DNA from: an uncultured Clostridia bacterium
Lineage (GTDB): Bacteria > Bacillota > Clostridia > Lachnospirales > Lachnospiraceae
Assembly: GCA_946614685.1 (NCBI GenBank)
Contig: CAMOHF010000005.1
Location: 1 to 13,930 of the forward strand
Direction: 5' to 3'
DNA: 13,930 nt
Position 1 is the first letter of the stretch. The number at the start of each line of letters is the position of its first letter. Shown here one piece after another: positions 1-6,121 of the stretch. Position numbers and translations under genes: made by a program. The notes under the pieces are model-generated. The model saw only the letters and a program-made list of their open reading frames with translations, was not told the origin of the DNA and searched no databases.

Positions 1-464
1 TGATCGTGAATACCGCAACAGGCTGCGGCTTTACTCCGCACTATGAGCCGCTTGAGAAGATGTACAGCGAGCTTAAGGACCAGGGATTTGAGATTCTCGA
101 CTTCCCCTGCAACCAGTTCGCCAACCAGGCGCCCGGAGATGCGGATGAGATTCATGAGTTCTGCACCCTGAAGTATGGAACCGACTTTCCGCAGTTTGCA
201 AAACTTGATGTAAACGGTGATTCAGCAGATCCTCTCTTTGCATATCTGGCAACCGAGAAGCCCTTCGAGGGATTCGGCAAGGGTATCAAGAATGCTGCCT
301 TGAACAAGTTCGCGAACATGAACAACAAGGCTTACGGCGATAAAGCATACATCAAGTGGAATTTCACCAAGTTCCTCGTGGACAGAGAGGGCAAAGTCAT
401 TGCCAGATTCGAGCCTACCGTAGATATGGACAAGGTAGAAGAAGCGGTACGCGCAGCCCTTTAA
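1..464 (+). CDS. Glutathione peroxidase family protein (5' end outside window)
   Basis: A thiol peroxidase of the glutathione peroxidase family, which reduces hydroperoxides in the cytoplasm. The reading frame is open from base 3 (Ile-Val-Asn-Thr-Ala-Thr), so the gene starts upstream and about 25-30 N-terminal residues are missing. The active-site motif T-G-C-G-F-T has a cysteine (codon 24-26) where animal enzymes carry selenocysteine. The other catalytic-site residues are also present: Gln in F-P-C-N-Q-F (codon 114-116) and the Trp-Asn pair in K-W-N-F (codons 357-362). The C-terminus is complete and normal for the family. In bacteria such Cys enzymes often use thioredoxin rather than glutathione as reductant; that is family knowledge and not visible here. 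A terminator hairpin follows 21 bases after the stop, so this is the last gene of its transcript. Confidence 0.93.
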   Translation, partial: IVNTATGCGFTPHYEPLEKMYSELKDQGFEILDFPCNQFANQAPGDADEIHEFCTLKYGTDFPQFAKLDVNGDSADPLFAYLATEKPFEGFGKGIKNAALNKFANMNNKAYGDKAYIKWNFTKFLVDREGKVIARFEPTVDMDKVEEAVRAAL

Positions 465-485
465 AATGCGCTTTCTCCATAAAAC

Positions 486-530
486 AGGTGCCGGGTTCCT
501 TAAGGGTGTCCGGCGCCTTCTGTATTTGTA
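486..530 (+). terminator. Putative Rho-independent terminator after glutathione peroxidase
   Basis: AGGTGCCGG (486-494) pairs with CCGGCGCCT (510-518) over 9 bp, with one G-U pair. The 15-nt loop itself contains the palindrome CCTTAAGG (498-505), which can extend the structure. The following tract TTCTGTATTTG is T-rich but interrupted, so termination may be partial. Confidence 0.55.
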
Positions 531-531
531 C

Positions 532-560
532 TTGCATTGAAGGCATGATTATGGTACAAT
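532..560 (+). promoter_or_regulatory. Promoter of the tRNA-Thr gene
   Basis: A -35 box TTGCAT (532-537) and a -10 box TACAAT (555-560) are separated by 17 bases. The expected start near 567 leaves a 5' leader of about 26 nt to be trimmed by RNase P before the tRNA. Confidence 0.6.
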
Positions 561-592
561 TCCTCTGTTTGTAAAGCCTTTACAGACGGAAT

Positions 593-665
593 GCCAATGT
601 AGCGCAGTTGGTAGCGCAACTGATTCGTAATCAGTAGGTCACGGGTTCGAGTCCCGTCATTGGCT
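593..665 (+). tRNA. tRNA-Thr, anticodon CGT
   Basis: A complete cloverleaf of 73 nt. The acceptor arm is GCCAATG (593-599) paired with CATTGGC (658-664), and the discriminator base is T665. The D arm contains GCGC/GCGC around AGTTGGTA. The anticodon stem ACTGA/TCAGT encloses the loop TTCGTAA with anticodon CGT at 626-628, which reads the threonine codon ACG. The T arm is ACGGG-TTCGAGT-CCCGT. CCA is not encoded; CTCAC follows instead, so CCA must be added after transcription. The gene has its own promoter and is followed directly by a palindromic element whose hairpin can serve as terminator. Confidence 0.97.
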
Positions 666-680
666 CTCACTGAGCCATGC

Positions 681-748
681 ACAGAAAAACAAAGAAAGAC
701 GGCCGCGGGAGCTTGCTCACAGTCGGCCGTCTTTCTTTGTTTTTCTGT
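681..748. terminator. 25-bp perfect hairpin, probable bidirectional terminator of the tRNA transcript
   Basis: Bases 681-705 and 724-748 are perfect reverse complements (25 bp), with an 18-nt loop that holds a further GAGC-TT-GCTC mini-stem (709-718). The GC core CGGCCG sits next to a T-rich 3' half on the plus strand, and next to a mirror T-rich half on the minus strand. This layout suits intrinsic termination in both directions, just after the tRNA. Confidence 0.65.
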
Positions 749-754
749 ATACGG

Positions 755-810
755 CGAAGCCGTACCCACGAGTGACTGCGTCACTCGTGGGATGCATGGC
801 TCAGTAAGAG
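755..810 (+). repeat. 56-bp direct repeat, copy 1
   Basis: This copy matches 826-881 at 53 of 56 positions with a constant offset of 71. The three differences (792, 803, 806) are all A in this copy and G in the other. It contains a 12-bp hairpin, CCCACGAGTGAC (765-776) with GTCACTCGTGGG (780-791) and a TGC loop, followed by the GCATGGCTC end motif. Confidence 0.85.
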
Positions 811-825
811 TCAATGTGTGGGTGA

Positions 826-881
826 CGAAGCCGTACCCACGAGTGACTGCGTCACTCGTGGGGTGCATGGCTCGGTGAGAG
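826..881 (+). repeat. 56-bp direct repeat, copy 2
   Basis: This is the second copy of the unit at 755-810. It carries an identical 12-bp hairpin (836-847 with 851-862) and ends in GGCTC-GGTGA-GAGCC (869-883), itself a small palindrome that matches the inverse of the tRNA-proximal arm. Confidence 0.85.
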
Positions 882-896
882 CCGGCACGTCTAAAC

Positions 897-925
897 TTGA
901 TTTGATTCACCGAAGTGCTTATAAT
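897..925 (+). promoter_or_regulatory. Promoter ahead of the VOC-family remnant
   Basis: TTGATT (897-902) and a perfect TATAAT (920-925) are separated by 17 bases. The expected start is near 932. An AAAGGTG ribosome site (944-950) lies six bases before the ATG at 957. The signals look intact although the gene behind them is broken. Confidence 0.65.
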
Positions 926-956
926 AAGAAGGTCAAAAAAACCAAAGGTGAATGAT

Positions 957-1034
957 ATGACCATAGAACACGTTGCCATGTATGTGAACGACCTTGAGGC
1001 GGCAAGAGACTTCTTTGTAAAGTACCTCGGCTGA
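957..1034 (+). pseudogene. Truncated VOC/glyoxalase-family gene remnant (25 codons)
   Basis: The ATG at 957 opens a frame reading MTIEHVAMYVNDLEAARDFF, then VKYLG and a TGA stop at 1032-1034. This is the characteristic first beta-alpha element of vicinal oxygen chelate (glyoxalase/dioxygenase) proteins: a metal-ligand His near residue 5, then the N-D-L-E-x-A-x-x-F-F helix leading to Y-L-G. Family members run to roughly 120-150 residues, and no continuation is seen in any frame before the promoter of the next gene. I read it as a gene start left by a deletion. The alternative, a functional 25-residue peptide with an intact promoter and ribosome site, cannot be excluded. Confidence 0.7.
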
Positions 1035-1046
1035 TCCTGCCTTTGC

Positions 1047-1075
1047 TTGTATGAAATTGACGACTTTGCTATAAT
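1047..1075 (+). promoter_or_regulatory. Putative promoter of the acyltransferase operon
   Basis: TTGTAT (1047-1052) and TATAAT (1070-1075) are separated by 17 bases. Transcription would begin near 1082, at the GGAGG ribosome site (1082-1086), giving an unusually short leader of about 13 nt. The upstream promoter at 897-925 could also feed the operon. Confidence 0.45.
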
Positions 1076-1094
1076 GCCTACGGAGGCTTTTGAT

Positions 1095-2384
1095 ATGAAA
1101 AACCGTGAGATCCGGTGGGATAAACTCGATAATACGGCGAACCTGTTTCCCGTGATCGCAAGAGAGGGCATGAGTAATGTCTATCGCGTAGCGGTCACGC
1201 TGAAAGAGGAGATCGTGCCGGAATTATTGCAGCAGGCGTTGGAACGTGTCCTGCCTTATTTTGATGTATTCAACATGAAATTGAAGCGGGGGCTGTTCTG
1301 GTACTACCTTGAGTCCAATGAAAAGCCGGCGCCGCTTGTGCATGAGGAGTATGAGTATCCGTGCCAGTATATCAATCCCTATGCGAACAACGACTACCAG
1401 TTCCGCGTGACCTACTACGGGAGAAGGATCAATTTAGAGGTCTTTCATGCCTTGACCGACGGCAACGGAGCTTTGCTCTTTTTGAAGGAGCTTTCTTACT
1501 GTTATCTGCGTCTGGCACACAAGGAGCTGCAGGAGGTGCAGGGCGAGAGTCTGTCCGCAAATACCTCTTTGGACAGCAGGGACAGCTATCTCGACAATTA
1601 TAAGCAGAAGGCCAAGAAGGGATACAAGACCGAGAAGGCTGTGATCATCAAGGGTGAGAAATTCTACAAGAGCCAGTACGGGGTGATCCAGGCTTATATC
1701 AGCCTTGCGGATATCAAGCGGGTATCCAAGGCTTACGGTGTGACCATCAATCAGTATCTGGTCAGCGCGTATACCTACGCCATCTACAAGGGCTATCTGG
1801 ACGGCAAGCCTTCCTCACATCCGATTTCCACCTGCGTTCCGGTAAATTTAAGGCCCTATTTCGGTTCCGAGACGACGAAGAATTTCTTCGCAGTGGTATC
1901 CGCGGTGTTCAAGCCGACGGAGGAAAACTATGAATTTGAGGATGTCCTTCGCATTATCTCCGGAAGTCTGAAGGAACAGATCTGCAAGGAGCATCTTGAA
2001 GAACTGTTCTCCTACAATGTATCCAACCAAAAGAATATCATGCTTCGCGCGTTTCCCTTATTCCTGAAGAATATCGGCATGAAGCTGGTGTATAACGGCT
2101 CGGCCAGAGCGAATACCTCGACGCTTACCAATCTGGGCGTGATCACCGTGGACGAGGCCTACAGAGACTACATCGAGAGTTTTTACGCCTTGCTCTCCAT
2201 GTCCAAGGGACAGAACTTAAAAGGCGCTGTTTGCTCCTACAATGATACCCTGGTCTTCTCGCTTTCCGCAGCGGTGCGGGAAACCGATGTGCAAAAGGAG
2301 TTCATCCGACGCATGACCGAGGACGGTATCCATGTTGAGATTGAAACGAACGGAGTGTATGATGAATCATTGTCCAAAATGTAA
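1095..2384 (+). CDS. Condensation/acyltransferase-fold protein (alcohol acetyltransferase-like)
   Basis: A 429-residue cytoplasmic enzyme of the chloramphenicol acetyltransferase/condensation-domain superfamily, members of which transfer an acyl group to an alcohol or amine. The superfamily active-site motif HxxxDG is present as H118-A-L-T-D122-G123; His is the general base. Further superfamily-like features are P-V-N-L-R-P (249-254) followed by T-x-N-F, and S-T-L-T-N-L-G (342-348). I start at ATG 1095 because GGAGG (1082-1086) lies 8 bases upstream and the superfamily-like sequence begins directly after it; an in-frame TTG at 1047 has no such support. The 3' end overlaps the next gene by 23 bases. 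The substrate is unknown; similar proteins are named alcohol acetyltransferases mostly by homology. It is probably the first gene of a three-gene operon with a membrane protein and an esterase-like hydrolase. Confidence 0.85.
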   Translation: MKNREIRWDKLDNTANLFPVIAREGMSNVYRVAVTLKEEIVPELLQQALERVLPYFDVFNMKLKRGLFWYYLESNEKPAPLVHEEYEYPCQYINPYANNDYQFRVTYYGRRINLEVFHALTDGNGALLFLKELSYCYLRLAHKELQEVQGESLSANTSLDSRDSYLDNYKQKAKKGYKTEKAVIIKGEKFYKSQYGVIQAYISLADIKRVSKAYGVTINQYLVSAYTYAIYKGYLDGKPSSHPISTCVPVNLRPYFGSETTKNFFAVVSAVFKPTEENYEFEDVLRIISGSLKEQICKEHLEELFSYNVSNQKNIMLRAFPLFLKNIGMKLVYNGSARANTSTLTNLGVITVDEAYRDYIESFYALLSMSKGQNLKGAVCSYNDTLVFSLSAAVRETDVQKEFIRRMTEDGIHVEIETNGVYDESLSKM

Positions 2385-3030
2385 AGTTTATATCAGAGAT
2401 GAGGCTGTCATCTGCCCGCTGTGTGGGGCGCCTCTGGCAGTCGATAACACGGAACAGCGTATGGTGGGCTACCCGGATGTGGCTTACAGGCTGAAGTTTA
2501 TGCGTCTTTTGATCAAGATCGCGCTTTTTGCTTCGGTGGTTGGTCAGGGTATCTCCATGTTTGTGGATTACTTTATCAACGGAGAATTTTCCTGGTCCCT
2601 GATCACGGGCGTGGGACTGGCCTTCGGCTGCTTTACGCTTGTGTATTCCTTCGAGAATAACAAGTCCGTGCAGCACAAACTGGTCGGGCAATTGATCGCG
2701 GCGATATTGGTGATCCTGATTCTGAACCGGATCATCGGCAGAGGAGACTGGGGACTTACCATCGGTATTCCGTCGGCGATCGCGGCAATCCAGAGCGGTC
2801 TCTTGATCCTGCTCTTTATGAAACTGTCACACTGGAGAATTTATGTGATGGCAGAGGTATACATTGTGGTGACGGCTGTTTTGATGTTTGTGATCGTGCT
2901 TGTGACAAAACATGATTTTTGGCTGCTTTCCGCACTTTCCGCCATCTACACCGTCGTCGTTATGGCAGCGATTGTTGTCTTCGGCGGTCGTCATGCAACC
3001 AATGAATTAAAGCGAAGATTCCGGGTCTAG
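2362..3030 (+). CDS. Zn-ribbon multi-pass membrane protein, DUF6320-like
   Basis: A 222-residue protein. An N-terminal zinc ribbon (C4-P-K-C7 and C18-P-L-C21) is followed by about six hydrophobic segments (roughly residues 45-70, 75-95, 105-123, 128-148, 153-175 and 180-202) and a basic C-terminal tail. The ATG at 2362 is chosen because GGAG (2352-2355) lies six bases before it; an ATG one codon upstream is too close to that site. The gene overlaps the acyltransferase gene by 23 bases and precedes the hydrolase by one base, so translation is probably coupled. The arrangement matches the uncharacterised family I know as DUF6320, found beside such acyltransferases in Clostridia (assignment from memory). 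It may serve as a membrane platform or transporter for the product of its neighbours; this is inference. Confidence 0.8.
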   Translation: MNHCPKCKVYIRDEAVICPLCGAPLAVDNTEQRMVGYPDVAYRLKFMRLLIKIALFASVVGQGISMFVDYFINGEFSWSLITGVGLAFGCFTLVYSFENNKSVQHKLVGQLIAAILVILILNRIIGRGDWGLTIGIPSAIAAIQSGLLILLFMKLSHWRIYVMAEVYIVVTAVLMFVIVLVTKHDFWLLSALSAIYTVVVMAAIVVFGGRHATNELKRRFRV

Positions 3031-3031
3031 T

Positions 3032-3937
3032 ATGGAAGAAGAACATATCAGCAGAAAAGCAAAACTGATCCGTGAGCTTGTGGCAAGATTCAACGGCACG
3101 CCCTTCATAAAGGATCACATCATCGGTGATCATCGGGGTGACAGCGACTTTGATAAGGAATTCAAGTATCCGGATCACATAAGTACAACCAAGGTGTCTG
3201 TCGGAAATCTCAGGATGGAATTTGCCGAGGCTGCGGAACCGAAGTCCGACAAGGTGGTTCTTCAGCTGCACGGCGGAGGCTATGTCGGAGCTTTCAAGAA
3301 TAACTACCGGCGCCTGGCCGGGTATTACATTGAGGTGGGGGTTGCGGCGGTTCTTACGCCGGACTACCGCGTGGCGCCGGAGCATGTCTTTCCGGCTGCG
3401 CTTCATGACGGATTAAAGGCCTACGACTGGCTGCTTCAAAGAGGCTACCGTGACGATCAGATTATCTTTGCGGGAGACTCCGCGGGCGGAGGTCTGGCGC
3501 TTGCCATGTGCCACTATCTGATCGACCGTGAACGACCGCTTCCGGCAGGTGTGATCGTCATGTCTCCCTGGGCGGATCTTGCGGCGAGCGGACCGTCTTA
3601 CCGGGAAAACTACGATATGGATCCTGTTTTCGGGAATTCCGGAGACGACCTGATATTCGAGAATCCCTATCCGGGACACTCGGATGTGCACCATCCTTAC
3701 ATATCCCCGGCCTACGGTGATTTCTCGGGGTTTCCGCCTATGCTGGTGCAGGTGGGGACAAGGGAGATGCTCTTGTCCGATGCGCAAACCGTGGCGGAGA
3801 AGGCGAGAAAGGCAGGCGTCCGTATACGTTATACCGAGTATGAGGGTATGTTCCACGTGTTCCAGATTGCGGGACATGTGATGGAGGAAAGCAAGCGCGC
3901 ATGGGCAGAGATCGCGGGTTTTATCTCGCGCATTTAG
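3032..3937 (+). CDS. Alpha/beta hydrolase, HSL-type esterase/lipase
   Basis: A 301-residue alpha/beta-hydrolase of the hormone-sensitive-lipase (bacterial family IV) group, which hydrolyses short to medium acyl esters. The oxyanion-hole motif H80-G-G-G is present. The nucleophile elbow is G148-D-S150-A-G-G with catalytic Ser150. The catalytic acid is E245 or D250 in G-T-R-E-M-L-L-S-D, and the catalytic His is H275 in E-G-M-F-H. There is no signal peptide, so it is cytoplasmic. The ATG follows the stop of the membrane-protein gene after a single base and the upstream ribosome site is weak, so expression probably depends on translational coupling. Its position behind an acyltransferase suggests that one enzyme makes and the other removes an ester; the natural substrate is unknown. 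Confidence 0.9.
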   Translation: MEEEHISRKAKLIRELVARFNGTPFIKDHIIGDHRGDSDFDKEFKYPDHISTTKVSVGNLRMEFAEAAEPKSDKVVLQLHGGGYVGAFKNNYRRLAGYYIEVGVAAVLTPDYRVAPEHVFPAALHDGLKAYDWLLQRGYRDDQIIFAGDSAGGGLALAMCHYLIDRERPLPAGVIVMSPWADLAASGPSYRENYDMDPVFGNSGDDLIFENPYPGHSDVHHPYISPAYGDFSGFPPMLVQVGTREMLLSDAQTVAEKARKAGVRIRYTEYEGMFHVFQIAGHVMEESKRAWAEIAGFISRI

Positions 3938-3966
3938 TTGATTTTTTAAAACACGTTTGTTATAGT
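3938..3966 (+). promoter_or_regulatory. Promoter of the second Zn-ribbon membrane protein gene
   Basis: TTGATT (3938-3943) begins right after the hydrolase stop codon. TATAGT (3961-3966) follows after 17 bases. The start is expected near 3973, leaving a leader of about 22 nt with the ribosome site AGGGGG at 3984-3989. Confidence 0.65.
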
Positions 3967-3995
3967 GAGACGAGAATACATTTAGGGGGTAAGTT

Positions 3996-4709
3996 ATGAA
4001 TTGTTCAATATGTAATGCAGTGATCCCTGACGGCGCGACGACCTGTCCGATCTGTGGAACGCCTGTTCAGCAGACGACGGCACCTGCCTCTTCGGGATTT
4101 CGCCTTGCGCCGACACCGGTACCGACAGCGGATGCTACGGCACAGCCGCAGCAGACAGGCTATGAGCCAAATGTGCCTTACAACACCTACGGTGCTGCCG
4201 GAAACGGTGTATATCACGGCTATAATACGAATCTTCCGATCGATCGCAAGAACAATTTCCCGTCCTACGAGATGGAAGCGGGACAGCCGATGGATCAGAA
4301 GCAGTTCTTCAAACAACGCTGTCCGTTCGAAGTGCAAAGACAGATCAAGTCGGCGTACTGGATTTGCTATATCCTTGGTGCGGTGTTCCTGGTTCTCGCA
4401 TTTGTCTGCATATCCAATCCAAGTGCTTTCATGTGGAGAAGCGGTGATACGGCGTACTATCTCGATGAGAACAAGATCCTGGTGTACGGCGTTTTGGCAA
4501 TTGCCTGCGGCATCGGTATCCACCTGCTGCTTAGCCGCGTCGCATCCCTGGCGCTCCTTGCCATCTCGGCGATCATGGCGCTTATGGGCATCGTGAACGG
4601 CGGAGGTATCGGCTGGATGGGATATATGATGATCGCAGCCGGCATCTACGCGACCATCGGAACCTTCAATTTCCAGAAGCAATACGCAGAGTATCAGATG
4701 CGAAGATAA
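3996..4709 (+). CDS. Zn-ribbon protein with Pro/Gln/Thr-rich linker and four membrane segments
   Basis: A 237-residue protein of unknown function. Residues 1-22 form a zinc ribbon (C3-S-I-C6 and C17-P-I-C20). Residues 25-90 are a low-complexity linker rich in Pro, Thr, Gln and Tyr. Four hydrophobic segments follow (about 119-141, 162-180, 182-200 and 206-223). The N-terminus resembles that of the membrane protein at 2362-3030, but the membrane part is different and shorter. The ATG is supported by AGGGGG six bases upstream. It has its own promoter and terminator and so appears monocistronic. Proteins of this layout are common and mostly uncharacterised in Clostridia. The cytoplasmic ribbon may bind a partner protein; nothing in the sequence shows which. 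Confidence 0.85.
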   Translation: MNCSICNAVIPDGATTCPICGTPVQQTTAPASSGFRLAPTPVPTADATAQPQQTGYEPNVPYNTYGAAGNGVYHGYNTNLPIDRKNNFPSYEMEAGQPMDQKQFFKQRCPFEVQRQIKSAYWICYILGAVFLVLAFVCISNPSAFMWRSGDTAYYLDENKILVYGVLAIACGIGIHLLLSRVASLALLAISAIMALMGIVNGGGIGWMGYMMIAAGIYATIGTFNFQKQYAEYQMRR

Positions 4710-4717
4710 CAGAAATC

Positions 4718-4769
4718 AAAAATGTGCCGGACACATTCCGTAAGAGGAAGGATGTCCGGCACATTTTTT
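4718..4769. terminator. Bidirectional Rho-independent terminator between convergent genes
   Basis: A 16-bp perfect stem: 4718-4733 (A5 then TGTGCCGGACA) pairs with 4753-4768, and the loop holds a TTCC/GGAA mini-stem (4736-4739 with 4746-4749). The plus strand ends in six Ts and the minus strand has a matching T run. It therefore serves both the Zn-ribbon gene and the phosphofructokinase gene, whose stop lies 36 bases away. Confidence 0.92.
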
Positions 4770-4804
4770 GTGTGCTGTGACGATTATGCTGTACGGGATT
4801 TAAC

Positions 4805-6025
4805 TTAGTGGCGCGTCAGGTGACTGACATCGATGAAGTCAGGGATCCCGCCTTCAAACTGCGGTATATTTTCGCCGACTACAAGCGGCTTTAAGTAGGT
4901 GATCATTTCGTCCGTGACGTCGTTGCCGGCGTCGTTGATCATCTCACGGGGAACTTCCTTCGCACGGTTTGCGACCTCGGATACGGGAACGGAGGTAAAT
5001 TCGGTGCGGTAAGGCTGATCCGACATACGGTAGATGGCTGACATAAAGGCGGTCTCGCCCGCTGCGGCACGCTCTACGGCGTATCTGCCCGAAGCAGCAG
5101 CCTCGGCGATATCCGTGCCGGACGTAAGGTGTGCGGCACAGCGCTGAAGTACATTGACCTCGACGGAGCGAACCTTGACGCCGAGACGGTCTTTGACAAG
5201 ATTTTCGAGACATTTGCCTGCACCGGAGAGCTGCGCGTGCCCGAAACGATCGGCTGCGGCTTCCGTAGCGGAAATGTAATTTCCTTCGGCATCGCGGATA
5301 CCTTCGGATACGGCGATCACAACATTGCGGTGCTTGCCGATCAAAGCGGAAAGATCAGTGAGGAAGCTTTCCGTGTGGAAGGGAACCTCGGGAAGGTAGA
5401 TTCTGTGAGGCGCAAGACTTGTGTCCGTACGTGCGAGCACCGAAGCTGCGGTGAGCCATCCGGCGTCACGCCCCATAATCTCGACGATGGTTGCGCTTTC
5501 CACATCGTAAATGTAACTGTCATATGCGATTTCCCGAACAATGGTGGCAATGTATTTTGCGGCTGAACCAAAGCCCGGTGTATGATCGGTCAGGATCAGG
5601 TCGTTGTCGATGGTCTTGGGGATGCCGACGATACGCACGTCGCTGTGAATCTTCTGTCCGTAAGAGGACAGCTTGTCGACGGTATCCATGGAGTCGTTGC
5701 CGCCGATATAGAAGAATGCACCGATCTCGTAGCGCTCGAATACCTTGAAGATCTGGCTGTAGACCGCGTCTTCCGTATCGGGATCGGGCAGCTTGTAACG
5801 ACAGGAACCAAGGTACATGGCCGGGGTCAGCATCAGCTGCTCGGTGAATGCGGCGTCCTTGTCGGAAAGAATCTGAAACTGTTCGCGGAGCACGCCCTGA
5901 ATGCCGTGGATTGCTCCGTACAGGATGTCAAATTCGGAATGCTCGGAAACTGCAGTAATCACACCTGCAAGTGATGCGTTGATGGCTGCGGTAGGACCGC
6001 CGGATTGTGCTACGATACAGTTCAT
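4805..6025 (-). CDS. 6-phosphofructokinase, probably pyrophosphate-dependent
   Basis: A 406-residue phosphofructokinase, converting fructose 6-phosphate to fructose 1,6-bisphosphate in glycolysis. The N-terminal phosphate-donor loop is Q-S-G-G-P-T (7-12). The donor-site motif is G108-G-N-D111-S and the catalytic motif is P136-K137-T-I-D140-N-D142. M-G-R (184-186) lies at the sugar-phosphate site. ATP enzymes such as E. coli PfkA have Gly at both diagnostic positions (GGDG and PGTIDND). Asp111 and Lys137 here are the residues known to favour pyrophosphate, so the reaction is probably reversible and PPi-linked. The start is supported by AGGAGG (6035-6040) nine to ten bases upstream. It is transcribed alone, convergent with the Zn-ribbon gene and sharing its terminator. 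Confidence 0.92.
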   Translation of the reverse strand: MNCIVAQSGGPTAAINASLAGVITAVSEHSEFDILYGAIHGIQGVLREQFQILSDKDAAFTEQLMLTPAMYLGSCRYKLPDPDTEDAVYSQIFKVFERYEIGAFFYIGGNDSMDTVDKLSSYGQKIHSDVRIVGIPKTIDNDLILTDHTPGFGSAAKYIATIVREIAYDSYIYDVESATIVEIMGRDAGWLTAASVLARTDTSLAPHRIYLPEVPFHTESFLTDLSALIGKHRNVVIAVSEGIRDAEGNYISATEAAADRFGHAQLSGAGKCLENLVKDRLGVKVRSVEVNVLQRCAAHLTSGTDIAEAAASGRYAVERAAAGETAFMSAIYRMSDQPYRTEFTSVPVSEVANRAKEVPREMINDAGNDVTDEMITYLKPLVVGENIPQFEGGIPDFIDVSHLTRH

Positions 6026-6063
6026 ATATAAGATCCTCCTCGATATGGTGACATTTGGGATCG

Positions 6064-6079
6064 GCCGGATCGCTCCGGC
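6064..6079 (-). other. Small hairpin in the phosphofructokinase leader
   Basis: On the minus strand, GCCGGA-GCGA-TCCGGC forms a 6-bp stem capped by a GNRA tetraloop. It lies in the predicted 5' leader between the promoter and the ribosome site. It may stabilise the mRNA; no riboswitch is recognised. Confidence 0.4.
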
Positions 6080-6091
6080 AGATACCCGACA

Positions 6092-6121
6092 AGTATATCA
6101 CGAAAAACGGAAAATGTACAA
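6092..6121 (-). promoter_or_regulatory. Putative promoter of the phosphofructokinase gene
   Basis: Read on the minus strand, TTGTAC (6116-6121) and TATACT (6092-6097) are separated by 18 bases. The start is expected near 6085, giving a leader of about 60 nt. Confidence 0.55.

Larger units (their letters stand above)
662..883. repeat. Nested palindromic repeat element downstream of the tRNA
   Basis: The end arms are inverted repeats of 20 bases: 662-681 pairs with 864-883 with only one G-U position. A second copy of the right arm at 793-812 pairs with 662-681 less perfectly (13 bp perfect, 669-681 with 793-805). Inside are a 25-bp hairpin (681-748) and two copies of a 56-bp direct repeat. No credible protein is encoded: the open frames that cross it follow the palindromes. 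The left arm overlaps the last bases of the tRNA. The origin is unknown; it resembles a non-autonomous intergenic repeat unit. Confidence 0.75.

Noticed and set aside
660..878. A 72-codon open frame on the plus strand inside the palindromic block.
   Set aside because: Its sequence simply follows the inverted repeats and begins within the tRNA; peptides of this type are artefacts of repeats.
593..883. Prophage or island attachment site at the tRNA-Thr gene.
   Set aside because: No integrase and no direct repeat of the tRNA 3' end are visible; the matching arms are inverted.
500..1171. A 223-codon open frame on the minus strand across the tRNA and repeat block.
   Set aside because: It reads antisense through the tRNA, giving the well-known spurious T-R-T-R-D-L-L-I-T-N peptide, then through palindromes and the start of a real gene. 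No ribosome site or family resemblance.
5129..5974. Plus-strand open frames of 130-145 codons opposite the phosphofructokinase gene.
   Set aside because: They are antisense shadows of a clearly coding, highly conserved gene, with no ribosome sites of note.
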